A DNA stretch of 64,000 bases from Streptomyces sp. TG1A-8 (GTDB lineage Bacteria > Actinomycetota > Actinomycetes > Streptomycetales > Streptomycetaceae): the NCBI RefSeq assembly GCF_030499535.1, contig NZ_JASTLB010000001.1, positions 6,138,001 to 6,202,000 on the forward strand, read 5' to 3'. Made by a program: the position numbers and the translations under genes. Under the pieces are notes generated by a model. That model was not told where the DNA came from. It saw only the letters and a program-made list of their open reading frames with translations, and did not search any database. Below are positions 1-8,712 of the stretch, piece by piece (position 1 is the stretch's first letter; each line of letters begins with the position of its first letter).

Positions 1-2566
1 CGTAGCCGGGGTCCGGCTGCGCGGTGACCCGAACCCCGGGTCCCGCCTCCGGGGCGGGCGGCGCCGGGGGCGGGGGCGGGGCGGGTGCCGGCGGGGTGGT
101 ACCGGGGGGCGGGCCCGGGGTGGGGGCCGGCGGTGCGGCCTCGCGCACCGGCACCACGGTCCGGGCGGTGTTGTCGCCGGGCTGCGGGTCGAGGACGCTG
201 CCGGTGACCGACCAGTCCACCGGCCGGTCGCCGGGAACGCGCCCGGTCAGCGTCACGGTCACCGGCACGGTCGCACCGGGCGGCACCACCCCGATGACGC
301 ACTGGAGGGAGGCCGCGTCACAGGTGCCGCCCGGGTGGCGGATCGCGGTGACGCCCACACCGGACGGCGGCGCGACCGTCAGCCGGGTGCCGGGGGAGGC
401 GGCCGGGCCGAGGTTGACGAGGTCGACGCGGACGTCCGTGCCGGTGCCGACGGCGACCGCGGGCACGGTGCCCGGGGCGCGCACCGTCAGGTCCACCGAC
501 TGCTGGACGGCGGGCTCCTTCTGACGTCCGGGCAGCTCGGTGGTCAGCGGCGACAGGTCGCCGGTCGCGACGTCCAGGCGGCTCAGCTTCTCGGGGCAGT
601 TGGCGGGCAGGTCGCTGCGGGAGCTGATGACGAGCGCGGTGCCGTCCGGGGTCCAGGCCGCGTCGCGCGGCTGGTGCGGTCCGGCGGCCGAGGTGTCGGG
701 CAGCTCCTGGTGGCAGCCGTCGGCGGTGCCCCGCGCCGCCCCGGGCAGCAGGACCCGGCAGTCGTCACCGGACACGGACGTCAGGAGGATGCCGTTGTGC
801 TCGTCGAGCCGGCCGCCGCCGTTCTTCCGGTTCAGGGCGAGGGAGCTTCCGTCCGGGGAGAACGCGGGGCTGTCGTCGATGACCTCGCAGTCCCCGGGGC
901 AGATCGCGGCACTGAGGTCGCGCTGCCGGCCGAGGGCGTCCACGGGGACGGTCCAGACGTGCTTGCTGCCGCCGCGTCCGCCGATCACCGCGTTGCGGGT
1001 GAAGGCGAGGGTGGTGCCGTCGGGGGACCAGGTGGGCTGGGCGTCGCCGCCCGCCGGCTGCCCGGCCGGCGGGGTGATCCCGCGGACGATCGCGCCGGTG
1101 GCGACGTCGGCGATCAGGATGCGGCCGGGACCCGAGGCGGAGCCGGCGCCCCCCGGCGACGTCCGGGTGAAGGCGAGGTACCTGCCGTCCGGGGAGAACG
1201 TGGGGTCGGTGTCCCAGTCCCGCGGCCCGCGTCCGGCCAGTGGCATCGGCGCCGGGTGGGAGCCGTCGGCGTCGACGGTCCAGATCCGCTCGATCCGCCC
1301 GTCGGCACCGTCCTCGAACCGGGTGACCACGATGCGGCGGCCGTCCGGCGTGTAGGTCTGCCGCTCGGTCCACGGGTCGTAGCCGGGGGCCGGCTCGAAC
1401 AGCGGGTCCTTCGCCGGATCGGTGTTGGTGTCGGCCGCCGGATCCTCCTTCAGGAGGGTCAGCCCGAGGTCGCGCGGATCGGCGCCGTCCGTCCGGGCGT
1501 CCTGGAGCGTCACCACGTGCGGGCCGGGCGCCGACGTCCGGTCGACCACCACGTGACCGCCGTCGAGCGGACCGGCCCAGGTGGGCCGGCCGACCGCGCG
1601 GTCCTCGCTGAGCACCAGCTGCGGGGCGTCCGCGGAGTGCGCCGGCACCCGGAACACGTGGTCCCAGTCGCCCTCGCAGCCGCAGGTGCGGTCCGGGCTG
1701 AGGAACAGCACCCCGTCCCCGTCGGGCAGCCAGGCTGCCCCGCGGGTCCGCCACTGTGCCTGCGTGCCCGCCAGGAGCGGCTGGTCCCCGGCGGCGGAGC
1801 CGGTCACCCGCAGCCGTGGTCCCGTCCCCGCGTCCGCCGTGAAGGTGTACGCGACGAGGTCCCGGTGCGCCGGGTCGTCCACCGGATTCCACACCGGTTC
1901 CGAGGCCGTGCCGCCGAGCGCGCCGGTGACCCGGGTCGCGGTTCCCCCGGCCAGCGGTCGCACGTAGATCTGCTGCCGGACCCCGGGACCGCCGTCACCG
2001 GCGTACGCCAGGCGCCGCCCGTCCGCCGACACGGTGGGGTCCTCCTCGTCCGAGGGCGTGTCGGTCAACCGGGTCAGGCCGGTGCCGTCGGTGTGCACCA
2101 GCCACAGGTCGCGCTGCGTCCCGCCGCCCGGGCCGCCGGGCTCCGCCGAGTCGAACACCACCGCCGAACCGTCGGGGGTCAGCCGGGGGTGCGCCGCGTC
2201 CCGCCCGCCGGTCAGCTTGCGCACCGACCCGTCGGGGGCCCGCAGGTAGAGCTGCGGTCGCTTCTCGTCGCGGCGGCTGGCGAACACCATCGTGTCCCCC
2301 AGTGCCGACGGCTGGACGTCGAAGTGCGCGGGGCCCGCCCCGAACACCGGGTCACTGGACGTGGTGGTGACGACCCGGCCGAGACTGCGGTGCCCGGTGC
2401 CCGCGTACGCGATCCGGGTGGCGGGCGCGTCGGCCGCCCGCGGCCGGGGACCGGCGCCGACCGGCCCCGAGGCCGCCGTCACCGCGAACATCGGGACCAG
2501 CAGGAGCAACGACGCGCCGAATCCTCCCAGGCGACGTTGTCCGCCGGGGCCAGCGGTGCCGTTCAC
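1..2566 (-). CDS. Secreted PD40/TolB-type beta-propeller protein (partial, C-terminus off the left edge)
   Basis: The frame stays open from a GTG at 2566 to base 1, giving about 855 residues with no stop, so the C-terminus lies outside the window. The start follows a GAGGTGG ribosome site. An N-terminal signal peptide is visible (basic start, hydrophobic SLLLLVPMFAVTAA). Many PD40 propeller blades follow, for example DPTVSADGRRLAYAG, HPRLTPDGSAVVFDS, DPTFSPDGRYLAF and DSPAFSPDGSSLAL. After the propeller comes a beta-domain of DUF11/CARDB type (VDLTVRAPG, VDLVNLGPAASPG, VPVTVTLTG), then a Pro/Ala-rich segment near the edge. PD40 proteins bind ligands or proteins outside the membrane; no enzyme function can be read. 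A same-strand LuxR-type regulator lies upstream and a membrane-anchored beta-domain protein lies beyond it. Confidence 0.85.
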   Translation of the reverse strand, partial: MNGTAGPGGQRRLGGFGASLLLLVPMFAVTAASGPVGAGPRPRAADAPATRIAYAGTGHRSLGRVVTTTSSDPVFGAGPAHFDVQPSALGDTMVFASRRDEKRPQLYLRAPDGSVRKLTGGRDAAHPRLTPDGSAVVFDSAEPGGPGGGTQRDLWLVHTDGTGLTRLTDTPSDEEDPTVSADGRRLAYAGDGGPGVRQQIYVRPLAGGTATRVTGALGGTASEPVWNPVDDPAHRDLVAYTFTADAGTGPRLRVTGSAAGDQPLLAGTQAQWRTRGAAWLPDGDGVLFLSPDRTCGCEGDWDHVFRVPAHSADAPQLVLSEDRAVGRPTWAGPLDGGHVVVDRTSAPGPHVVTLQDARTDGADPRDLGLTLLKEDPAADTNTDPAKDPLFEPAPGYDPWTERQTYTPDGRRIVVTRFEDGADGRIERIWTVDADGSHPAPMPLAGRGPRDWDTDPTFSPDGRYLAFTRTSPGGAGSASGPGRILIADVATGAIVRGITPPAGQPAGGDAQPTWSPDGTTLAFTRNAVIGGRGGSKHVWTVPVDALGRQRDLSAAICPGDCEVIDDSPAFSPDGSSLALNRKNGGGRLDEHNGILLTSVSGDDCRVLLPGAARGTADGCHQELPDTSAAGPHQPRDAAWTPDGTALVISSRSDLPANCPEKLSRLDVATGDLSPLTTELPGRQKEPAVQQSVDLTVRAPGTVPAVAVGTGTDVRVDLVNLGPAASPGTRLTVAPPSGVGVTAIRHPGGTCDAASLQCVIGVVPPGATVPVTVTLTGRVPGDRPVDWSVTGSVLDPQPGDNTARTVVPVREAAPPAPTPGPPPGTTPPAPAPPPPPAPPAPEAGPGVRVTAQPDPGY

Positions 2567-2710
2567 GGTCCACCTCGCAGTCTCGGAACACAGGGTGTGC
2601 CCCGCCACCGTGCGGCACGCGCATCGGTGCGCGGCAGGGCGGCGGGACCGTGCCCGGGGGAAGCGCCGGGTGTGCTTTCGGGCAGCGCTCCGGGCACGGG
2701 CGGCCGACGG

Positions 2711-2736
2711 CCCGGCCCGCCGCGCGGCGGGCCGGG
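2711..2736 (-). terminator. Perfect 26-nt GC palindrome, probable terminator
   Basis: A perfect self-complementary 26-mer, 13 bp per arm, lies about 50 nt past the stop of the LuxR-type gene and before the PD40 gene. It has no U-tract, which is usual for Streptomyces intrinsic terminators. Confidence 0.55.
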
Positions 2737-2787
2737 GGAGGGGCGGCCGACGGATCCCCGCCCGCGCGGCGTGCGGGCGGCCGGTCG

Positions 2788-3480
2788 TCAGATCAGCCCG
2801 TTGCGCAGCGCGTAACCGACCGCGTGGGCCCGGTTGCGCAACTGGAGCCGCGTGGTGACCTCGTGCAGCACGTTCTTGACGGTCCGTTCCGAATAGGCGG
2901 TCTTCTGCGCGATCTCCGAGGTGTCGAGCCCCTCCGCCACCAGGCGCAGCATGGCCGCCTCGCGCGCGGTCAGCGTGTTCAGGGACAGGCCGCGCGGGTC
3001 GAGGGCCGAGCGCTGCAGGTTGCCGACGTGGGTCAGCAGCTTGCCGAGCAGGTCGCCGGGCAGCACGCCCTCCCCGTTGGCCATCGACAGCACCAGGTGC
3101 AGCAGCCGGTCCTGGTCCGCCTCGGCGCGCCGCAACACCGCCGCGACACCGCATTCGAGCACCCGCTGCAGCACCGCCGACTCGAAGGTGCCGACCACGA
3201 GGCCCGTGCGGGTCGTGCCGGTGCGCTGCAACCGCTGCAGCAGGGCCACCACCTCGTCGTCCACGGCGTCGACGACCACGAGCGACGTCTGCGCCCGGTC
3301 CGCGTCCGCGTCGGCGACCAGCTCCACCTCGGGACGCTGCCGCAGCTGATGGACGACGCCGACGTGCAGGACTGGGTCCTGGGCGTAGACGGCGAGGGTC
3401 ACCCGGCGGGGGCCGGTCGTGGGGGTGGCGGACGGTGCGGTCCGGGCCAGGGCGGTCACGCGCGGTGCGTTGGCAGTCAT
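2788..3480 (-). CDS. Orphan NarL/LuxR-type response regulator
   Basis: 230 residues from the ATG at 3480, preceded by a GAGAGAGAA ribosome site; an open frame further upstream is ignored because it has no such site. Residues about 25-130 resemble a receiver domain: AVYAQDP supplies the acidic N-terminal pocket and TSLVVVDAVDDE carries the likely phospho-acceptor Asp. Residues about 165-230 are a LuxR helix-turn-helix (LTAREAAMLRLVAEGLDTSE, then YSERTVKNVLHEV). No histidine kinase is adjacent, so the cognate signal is unknown and phosphorylation-independent control is possible. It is divergent from the membrane protein gene at 3708 across 227 bp, which it may regulate together with the downstream PD40 gene. 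That regulatory link is inference from position. Confidence 0.85.
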   Translation of the reverse strand: MTANAPRVTALARTAPSATPTTGPRRVTLAVYAQDPVLHVGVVHQLRQRPEVELVADADADRAQTSLVVVDAVDDEVVALLQRLQRTGTTRTGLVVGTFESAVLQRVLECGVAAVLRRAEADQDRLLHLVLSMANGEGVLPGDLLGKLLTHVGNLQRSALDPRGLSLNTLTAREAAMLRLVAEGLDTSEIAQKTAYSERTVKNVLHEVTTRLQLRNRAHAVGYALRNGLI

Positions 3481-3695
3481 GAACGGGTTCTCTCTCACGG
3501 GACCGGGCAGGGTGGGTTCGGTTTCCTGACGGAGGACGGGAGGCGCGCACGGGCCGGCCGCCGGCGGTGGACGGACGCCGGCACGGGAGGGCGTCAGAGC
3601 ACCTGCCCGTCGTCGGGGCCGCCGCTGACCGTGCGGGGCACGCCGACTGCCCGGGTGGTGCCCTCGTACCCCTCGTGGCGGTCCGTCCGCGGTCC

Positions 3696-3708
3696 TACCG
3701 TCGTGGCG
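3696..3708 (+). promoter_or_regulatory. Putative -10 element of a leaderless transcript
   Basis: TACCGT at 3696-3701 ends six bases before the GTG start at 3708, and no Shine-Dalgarno sequence precedes that GTG. This is the usual layout of leaderless Streptomyces mRNAs. No convincing -35 was identified. Confidence 0.4.
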
Positions 3709-5081
3709 TGACGCCATCTGCAGCCTCTTCCGGCCCCGGAGCGCCCGGCCTGGACATGCCCGCCGTGACAGTGACGCCGGGCGGCACCGCCTCGACCAGC
3801 CTGACCGTCCGCAACGACAGCGACATCGTCGAGGCGTACACCCTGGACGTCGTCGGCGACTGTGCGGCCTGGGCCACCGTGGAGCCCGAGCGGGTATCGC
3901 TCTATCCCGGCACCTCCGAGACGGTGACCGTCCGCCTGGCCCCGCCGCGTTCCCCGGAGGTCCGCGCGGGTGACGTGCCGCTGGGCGTGAGGGTGCTGCC
4001 GGCCGAACACCCCGAACTCGTCACGGTCCCCGAAACCACGGTCCACGTCGAGGGGTTCCACGAGCTGCGCGTCGAGCTGGTCCCGCGCCGCCGGCGCGGC
4101 TGGCTGCGGGGCCGTTACCGGTTGGCGGCGCGCAACGAGGGCAACTGCCCGGCCCGGGCGGCCTTCACCCCGGAACAGGCCGGGGAGGACCTGCGGTTCG
4201 GATTCACGCCCGCCGAACTGCGGCTGGAGCCCGGCGAGTCGGCGGAGACCCGGCTGCGGGTTCGGACCGGCAAGCCGGTCTGGTTCGGCAGTCCCGTGGT
4301 GTGGCCGTTCACCGTGCGTACCACTGACAGCGAGATGCCGGAGGGGTCCGAGCGGGCCGCTTCCGCGGTGCGGCCGCCGCTGGAAGCCGAGTTCGTCCAG
4401 ATCCCGGTCTTCCCGAAGTGGCTGCTGGTGGTGCTCGCGGCCCTGCTCGCGCTGCTGCTGGCCTGGTTCACGCTGGTCCGCCCGGCGGTGCGGAGCGCGG
4501 CCAGGCAGGCCGCCGACGCGGTGGTCCACCCGCGCACCACGCCCGCCGGACAGCAGGACGGGCAGTCGCCGGGGACCGGGTCCGGCCAGGGCGCGGGCGC
4601 CGGCGCCCAGCGGGGCGGTCAGGGCACGAGCGCGTCGCCGGGCACCGGGGCCGACGGCACGAGCGGGGGAGCCGCCGGTACCGGCGGTACCGGCGGCGGC
4701 GCCGGTACCGCGGTCGGCAGCGGTCAGCAGAGCTCGGCCACCATCGACCTGCAGACGTCCGGCGGGCAGACGAGGAGCGGCACCTACGTGGTGCCGCCGG
4801 CCGCGCTCTTCGGCGTGACGGACATCGTCGTGGCGAACTTCCAGGGTGACGAGGGGGTGATGACCATCACCTTCGGTGACCGGAAGATCACCACCATCGC
4901 GCTCGAAACGTTCCGCAACCAGGACTACCACTGGGTCACCCCCATCAAGATCCCCGAGAACGCCACCGTCACCGTGAAGGTGACCTGCGCGAAGCCGGGT
5001 ACGCCGGCCACCGGACGTCAGGCGCAGCAGTGCCACGAGGTCCTGAACGTCAGCGGTGTGCTCAGCACCGTCAAACGGTGA
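3708..5081 (+). CDS. Membrane-anchored beta-domain protein
   Basis: 457 residues if the GTG at 3708 is used. The frame is open further upstream, but codon use is poor there. Residues about 15-230 hold two beta-sandwich repeats resembling the NEW3/COG1470 type of extracellular domain (VTPGGTASTSLTVRNDSDIV; LRLEPGESAETRLRVRTG). A single strong transmembrane helix follows (WLLVVLAALLALLLAWFTLV), then a Gly/Ser/Thr-rich linker of about 80 residues, then a compact C-terminal domain with two Cys residues (VKVTCAKPG, QQCHEVLN) that may pair. The helix separates two globular parts, which would suit signalling or anchoring across the membrane, but orientation is uncertain because there is no cleavable signal peptide. 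I do not recognise an enzyme active site. It is divergent from the LuxR-type regulator. Confidence 0.8.
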   Translation: MTPSAASSGPGAPGLDMPAVTVTPGGTASTSLTVRNDSDIVEAYTLDVVGDCAAWATVEPERVSLYPGTSETVTVRLAPPRSPEVRAGDVPLGVRVLPAEHPELVTVPETTVHVEGFHELRVELVPRRRRGWLRGRYRLAARNEGNCPARAAFTPEQAGEDLRFGFTPAELRLEPGESAETRLRVRTGKPVWFGSPVVWPFTVRTTDSEMPEGSERAASAVRPPLEAEFVQIPVFPKWLLVVLAALLALLLAWFTLVRPAVRSAARQAADAVVHPRTTPAGQQDGQSPGTGSGQGAGAGAQRGGQGTSASPGTGADGTSGGAAGTGGTGGGAGTAVGSGQQSSATIDLQTSGGQTRSGTYVVPPAALFGVTDIVVANFQGDEGVMTITFGDRKITTIALETFRNQDYHWVTPIKIPENATVTVKVTCAKPGTPATGRQAQQCHEVLNVSGVLSTVKR

Positions 5082-6264
5082 CGTGCTCTTGCAAACATCG
5101 TTCGCCTGGCGCGGTGCGAGCGGAAGGGAGCGTCCCCACTCAGTCCGAAAACCGATACGGCGTCGGGTGTGAACCGCTTGTTCCGTTCGGTTCGCGCGCT
5201 CCGGGAACGTGAGCGTCCGCGTGGACGGGCTGGACGCCGCGGCGGCCGACGGCAGGGTGAGAATGGCCCGTTCGCGACCCGCCGGTGAGTGGACACACCT
5301 CCTGGGAACGTCAAGTCCCCGGTGGAGGCGCACCGTTGCGGCCGGTGTGCCGGCCCGCTCTCCGGAGCCGGCCGCACCCGGGAGCCCGCCGGGGACCGCC
5401 GGTACCACCTCGTCCCGTCCGGCCCCGGACGTCCGGGGACCCCGGGGCCCGGCACCTCCTGCAGGAGCGGCCGGTTCCGGCGGGGCTGCGGCCGGCACCG
5501 GGGAGCTCCGTGGATCCGACGCGCACGTCCGGCCCACATGCTCGTCCCGAAGGTCCCCGGGGGCGCCCCGGTCTCCAGGTGGCCCCTTCCGTGGGGAGCG
5601 GGCACGGGAAAGGCCCCGCCGTTGTGCGGGACGACCGTACCGGGCGGCGTGAGGAGCGGCACCATCGCGTTCGGGGCCGGTGCCGCTCCGGCGCGTGGGG
5701 CGACCCCCGGACCGTCGTGGCTGCCCACCCCGGTGGTCACCGGATCCCGGACGGACATCGCTCACCGCTCCGGGCTGGCCCGTTGGCCCCGGGGCCGACC
5801 AACCGTGCCCGCTTCCCCGTCCCGGTGCCGGGTGCCCGCTCGCCCATGGCACGGGCCGGAACAACCGCCGGTGGCGCCCGGACAGCGTGCGGGTGGTGTC
5901 CGCCGGCCGCTCCGGCGTCGCCGAGCGGACGCGGCCGCCGCGCCGTACCGCGCCTTCGCCGGCGTTGGATGCGCGGCCGGGTCCTCTGGCTTCGTGGCCT
6001 TCGTGGGAAGCCCGGGCCGGCCCCCCGGTCCGCTCCCGGCGTACACAGGGGGACGCCGGCCGCGGCGCGCCCTCGTCCGGCCGGTGGCGCCGAGGGGCGC
6101 CGGACCACCGGCGAGGGTGCGCTCCGGCAGCCGCTCTCCCGCCGTGCAACCCGGCCGAAGCGGACGTCCATGCGCCCGGGGGACCGCGCCGCACGCTGCC
6201 CCTCCCGGGCGATCCGGAACCGATTCCGGTTCGTGCCGCAGCCGCCCGGGGAACCCCCAACCGC
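5082..6264. other. 1.18-kb stretch without a convincing gene
   Basis: Several long open frames exist on both strands but none has a ribosome site with gene-like composition throughout. The best fragment is a plus-strand frame from GTG 5289, whose first 60 codons have high GC3 and a HRCGRCAGPL zinc-knuckle-like motif; it then loses gene character. I see no repeat or RNA gene here. Confidence 0.4.
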
Positions 6265-6678
6265 ATGGGTGACTACAACGACACGATCACGGTGACGGTC
6301 GCGCCGGACCGGCTCTTCTCCTACCTGGCGGACGTGCAGAACCTGCCCGCCTACATGCCGCGCCTGACCTCGGCGCGGCCCCACGGCGGTGACCGGGTCA
6401 CCGTCACGGCCCACATCGACCCCGCCGACGCGCCCGAGCAGGACGTCACCAGCGAGGCCTGGATCCACGTCCTGGAGAACGGCAAGAGCCTGGAGTGGGG
6501 TGCGCCCGGCCCCCACGACTACCACGGCCGGCTGCACGTCGCGCCGGGGGAGGACCCCACCAGCTCCCTCCTCACCGTCCAGCTGCACACGGACAGCACG
6601 GAAGGCGCTCAGGTCGACCACGGTCTCGAAGAGGCCCTGCGCGGTATCAAAGACGCCGTCGAGGCCGCCGAGCGCTGA
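6265..6678 (+). CDS. SRPBCC-fold (polyketide cyclase/dehydrase-like) protein
   Basis: 137 residues from ATG 6265, with GGGGAA about 10 nt upstream. The sequence fits the small START/SRPBCC fold: an N-terminal strand (NDTITVTVAPDRLFSYLADV), the conserved positioning segment NLPAYMPRLTSA, central strands (RVTVTAHI, SLEWGAPGPHDYHG), and a long C-terminal helix (HGLEEALRGIKDAVEAAER). This fold encloses a hydrophobic pocket and binds lipids or aromatic ligands; the ligand cannot be predicted. The gene stands alone, with over a kilobase of apparently empty sequence upstream and a convergent kinase gene downstream. Confidence 0.85.
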   Translation: MGDYNDTITVTVAPDRLFSYLADVQNLPAYMPRLTSARPHGGDRVTVTAHIDPADAPEQDVTSEAWIHVLENGKSLEWGAPGPHDYHGRLHVAPGEDPTSSLLTVQLHTDSTEGAQVDHGLEEALRGIKDAVEAAER

Positions 6679-6957
6679 GCCTCGGCAGTCCGCCGCCCGA
6701 CCCGCCCCCACGCCGCCCGGCCGCGGCGCCCCGGCCGGGCACCCCGTGCGGGGGCGGTGGCGGAGCGCGCGGCGGTCCGCCCGGTGGTGCCGAACGGCCT
6801 CATCCGCACGGCCCCACGGCCGAACCGGCCCGGACGACCGCGCGGTCGCGCCACCGCGCTCGGTGCGCGGCGGCTTCCGGTGCGGGAGGTACGCGTACCG
6901 GGCGGGCCCGTGCCGACGGCGGTGCGACGCTTGTGCGGCAGGGCGGGCGCGAGCCCC

Positions 6958-7428
6958 TCAGCCGGGCGGACCGCCTGCCGGCCGCACCTCGAAACCGCCC
7001 CGCCCGTCGAAGCGCACGTCGTGCACGGCGTCGAATCCGTCGGCGGTCGACGGCCGCCGCAACCGCCGCAGCGTGGCGTGGATGCCGGCATCGGGCACGC
7101 GGGCCCGGCCCGTGCGCCCGGCGTTGCGGCGCAGCGAGCCCGCCAGGTCCGGTGGGAACCAGTACGCGGTGACGGTGGCGCCGTGCGCCCGGGCCGCGGC
7201 CACCAGCGGACCCCACTCCTCGGGGGAGGGGTTGGTGTTGTCCACCACCACCGAGCGGTCCACGGCCAGGGCCTCCTCGACCAGGCGCATCTGCCGGGCC
7301 TGCTTGTGCCGTGCGGAGCGCGGGAAGAGGTCCTTGCTCACCAGGACGGGGCGGTCCCGCAGGCACCGCTCGTAGAAGGTGGACTTCCCGGACGCCTGCA
7401 GCCCCACGAGCACCACCAGCTCAGCCAC
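6958..7428 (-). CDS. P-loop kinase of the polynucleotide-kinase-like AAA group
   Basis: 156 residues from the GTG at 7428, just upstream of the P-loop; a longer frame to 7497 adds only low-complexity residues. The Walker A motif GLQASGKST is at residues about 8-16. A Walker B-like VVVDNTNP lies near residue 70 and matches the D-x-T-N-x motif of T4 PNK-like kinases acting on nucleic acid ends or small substrates. The lid region has Arg-rich [15 protein letters not shown], followed by a C-terminal tail ([13 protein letters not shown]). The substrate is unknown. The gene is convergent with the SRPBCC gene and has no operon partner. Confidence 0.8.
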   Translation of the reverse strand: MAELVVLVGLQASGKSTFYERCLRDRPVLVSKDLFPRSARHKQARQMRLVEEALAVDRSVVVDNTNPSPEEWGPLVAAARAHGATVTAYWFPPDLAGSLRRNAGRTGRARVPDAGIHATLRRLRRPSTADGFDAVHDVRFDGRGGFEVRPAGGPPG

Positions 7429-7979
7429 CGGGCCCAGCCCCCGACCGTCCGCCGGGCCCGGGCACCGGCCCGCCGCCACGGCGGGGCCCGGGCGCACCGG
7501 GCGCGCACCGCACGGAGCGGCGCGGTGCAGCGCACCGGCCCGCCGGCCGCCCGGGCCGGGCTGCGGAGCGGGAACGCGGCCGGCCCGCCCCCGCGCAGCG
7601 CCCCCGCGCGGCCCGTCCGCCCCCGTCGGCGTGGTGGACCCCGGGCACCGTCATGGCGGGCCTCCCTCGGCGGGTGATCGGACCGGCCGGCCGCTGAGCG
7701 GCGCACTGCATGGTACGGCGGGCCGGGAGCGTCCCGCCGCGGACCGCCCCCGGTCGCCACGACGACCGGCGGGTCCGCGGCCCGCGACTCCCGCCCCGGT
7801 GCCCCGGGCGCATCCGACCGGCGCCGGGACCGCGCGGCTGCGGCGCGGCCCGTCGCCCGCCGGACCGGGGTCCCGCCCCGTGGCACCGTTCCTCCGGGCA
7901 CGGCTCCGACCGGACTCCGAATGGCGTACGAGGAGAAAATCTGTCGTGACGAGAGTAGACATCGGTCTGCCGGTGGGCT
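7429..7979. other. Very GC-rich intergenic stretch
   Basis: About 550 bp upstream of the kinase gene holding only overlapping low-complexity Arg/Pro/Gly frames. No ribosome site, hairpin or repeat stands out. Promoters for the kinase gene must lie at its 7.43-kb end. Confidence 0.4.
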
Positions 7980-8076
7980 ACTGTTTCTGACGTACCCAGG
8001 AAGTCGAAGAGGGTGCGGCAGGCACGAACTGCCGCACACGCAGGTCGAGTAGGACACGGCCCCACCGGGGCTGTGA

Positions 8077-8102
8077 GCAGTACCCCGCAGTATCCAGCAG
8101 TA
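8077..8102 (+). repeat. Three GCAGTA direct repeats at exact 10-bp spacing
   Basis: GCAGTA occurs at 8077, 8087 and 8097, exactly one helical turn apart, so all copies lie on the same DNA face. This is the pattern expected of an iteron-like regulator binding site. Confidence 0.55.
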
Positions 8103-8301
8103 CAACCAGGTAACCGGAAGTAAGGAGCAGACGCCATCAGGATCGCCCGGGTGAGGAAGACGTCCGCCCGGGTACCGCAGGCCCCGGATTGGAAGGTGGT
8201 CCCCGGTCACGCATCCGCGATCCCCGCAGTCCCGCCCCTCCGGGCGGCCCCTGCGGAAAGAGAAGCCGGCGCAGTCAGCTGGTAGATGGTGTTGAAAGCT
8301 C

Positions 8302-8334
8302 GGGGCCCGAGTGCCGACACGGCACTCGGGCCCC
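8302..8334 (+). terminator. 14-bp hairpin, terminator or attenuator
   Basis: Perfect arms at 8302-8315 and 8321-8334 flank the loop GACAC. It lies just upstream of the MerR-type gene and downstream of the leader, so it could end a leader transcript or act as an attenuator. Confidence 0.55.
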
Positions 8335-8362
8335 CTGACGCGTCCGCTGAAAGAAGAGGTCT

Positions 8363-8707
8363 ATGCCCCCTCGCAGTACCCGCCCCCCCGGCCCCCTCGA
8401 CGACGACGACTACCCCGCCTACACCATGGGTCGGGCAGCCGAGATGCTCGGCACCACTCCCGCCTTCCTGCGCGCCCTCGGCGAACACCGCCTCATCACC
8501 CCTCTGCGCTCCGAAGGCGGCCACCGCCGTTACTCCCGTTACCAGCTGCGGATCGCCGCCCGTGCCCGCGAACTCGTGGACCAGGGCACCCCCATCGAGG
8601 CCGCCTGCCGCATCGTCGTCCTCGAGGACCAGCTCGAAGAGGCCCAGCGCATCAACGAGCAGCTGCGCACCCGGGGCGGTGAGGTCCAGCCGAAGACCTC
8701 GGCCTGA
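8363..8707 (+). CDS. Small MerR-type helix-turn-helix regulator
   Basis: 114 residues from ATG 8363, with AGAAGAGG five nt upstream. Residues about 20-90 form a MerR winged helix (YTMGRAAEMLGTTPAFLRAL, then HRLITPLRSEGGHRRYSRYQ) and continue into a short coiled-coil (ACRIVVLEDQLEEAQRINEQ). There is no effector-binding domain and no Cys ligand, so this is not a metal or thiol sensor of classic MerR type. It resembles the short Streptomyces MerR/BldC-like group that binds direct repeats cooperatively. The GCAGTA repeats in its own leader are possible targets (inference). A long perfect palindrome terminates it. Confidence 0.85.
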   Translation: MPPRSTRPPGPLDDDDYPAYTMGRAAEMLGTTPAFLRALGEHRLITPLRSEGGHRRYSRYQLRIAARARELVDQGTPIEAACRIVVLEDQLEEAQRINEQLRTRGGEVQPKTSA

Positions 8708-8712
8708 TCACC

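Larger units (their letters stand above)
8013..8334 (+). promoter_or_regulatory. Structured leader upstream of the MerR-type gene
   Basis: Three perfect or near-perfect hairpins occur in order: 8013-8037 (9-bp stem GTGCGGCAG, 7-nt loop), 8055-8075 (9 bp with one G-U pair, 3-nt loop) and 8302-8334 (14-bp stem, 5-nt loop). The last ends 28 nt before the MerR-type start codon. Between them are three GCAGTA hexamers and a strong AAGGAG site at 8122-8127 that is followed by ATC (8136), not ATG. A 44-codon frame starting GTG 8151 and ending at 8285 continues that reading frame. The last hairpin could end a short upstream transcript or attenuate the regulator gene. G+C content is visibly lower from about 7900 onward than in the preceding stretch. 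Confidence 0.5.

Noticed and set aside
335..2815. An 826-codon plus-strand open frame over the PD40 gene
   Set aside because: It is the antisense of the propeller gene; its sequence is Arg/Gly/Val-rich low complexity and the minus strand carries a signal peptide and repeated PD40 motifs.
3594..6266. An 890-codon minus-strand open frame across the membrane protein gene and the empty stretch
   Set aside because: Its composition is Arg/Gly/Pro-rich without any domain, and it overlaps a plus-strand gene with a transmembrane helix and ordered domains.
8302..8334. tRNA or riboswitch in the MerR leader
   Set aside because: The hairpins do not form a cloverleaf, no T-loop consensus is present and no known riboswitch core was recognised.
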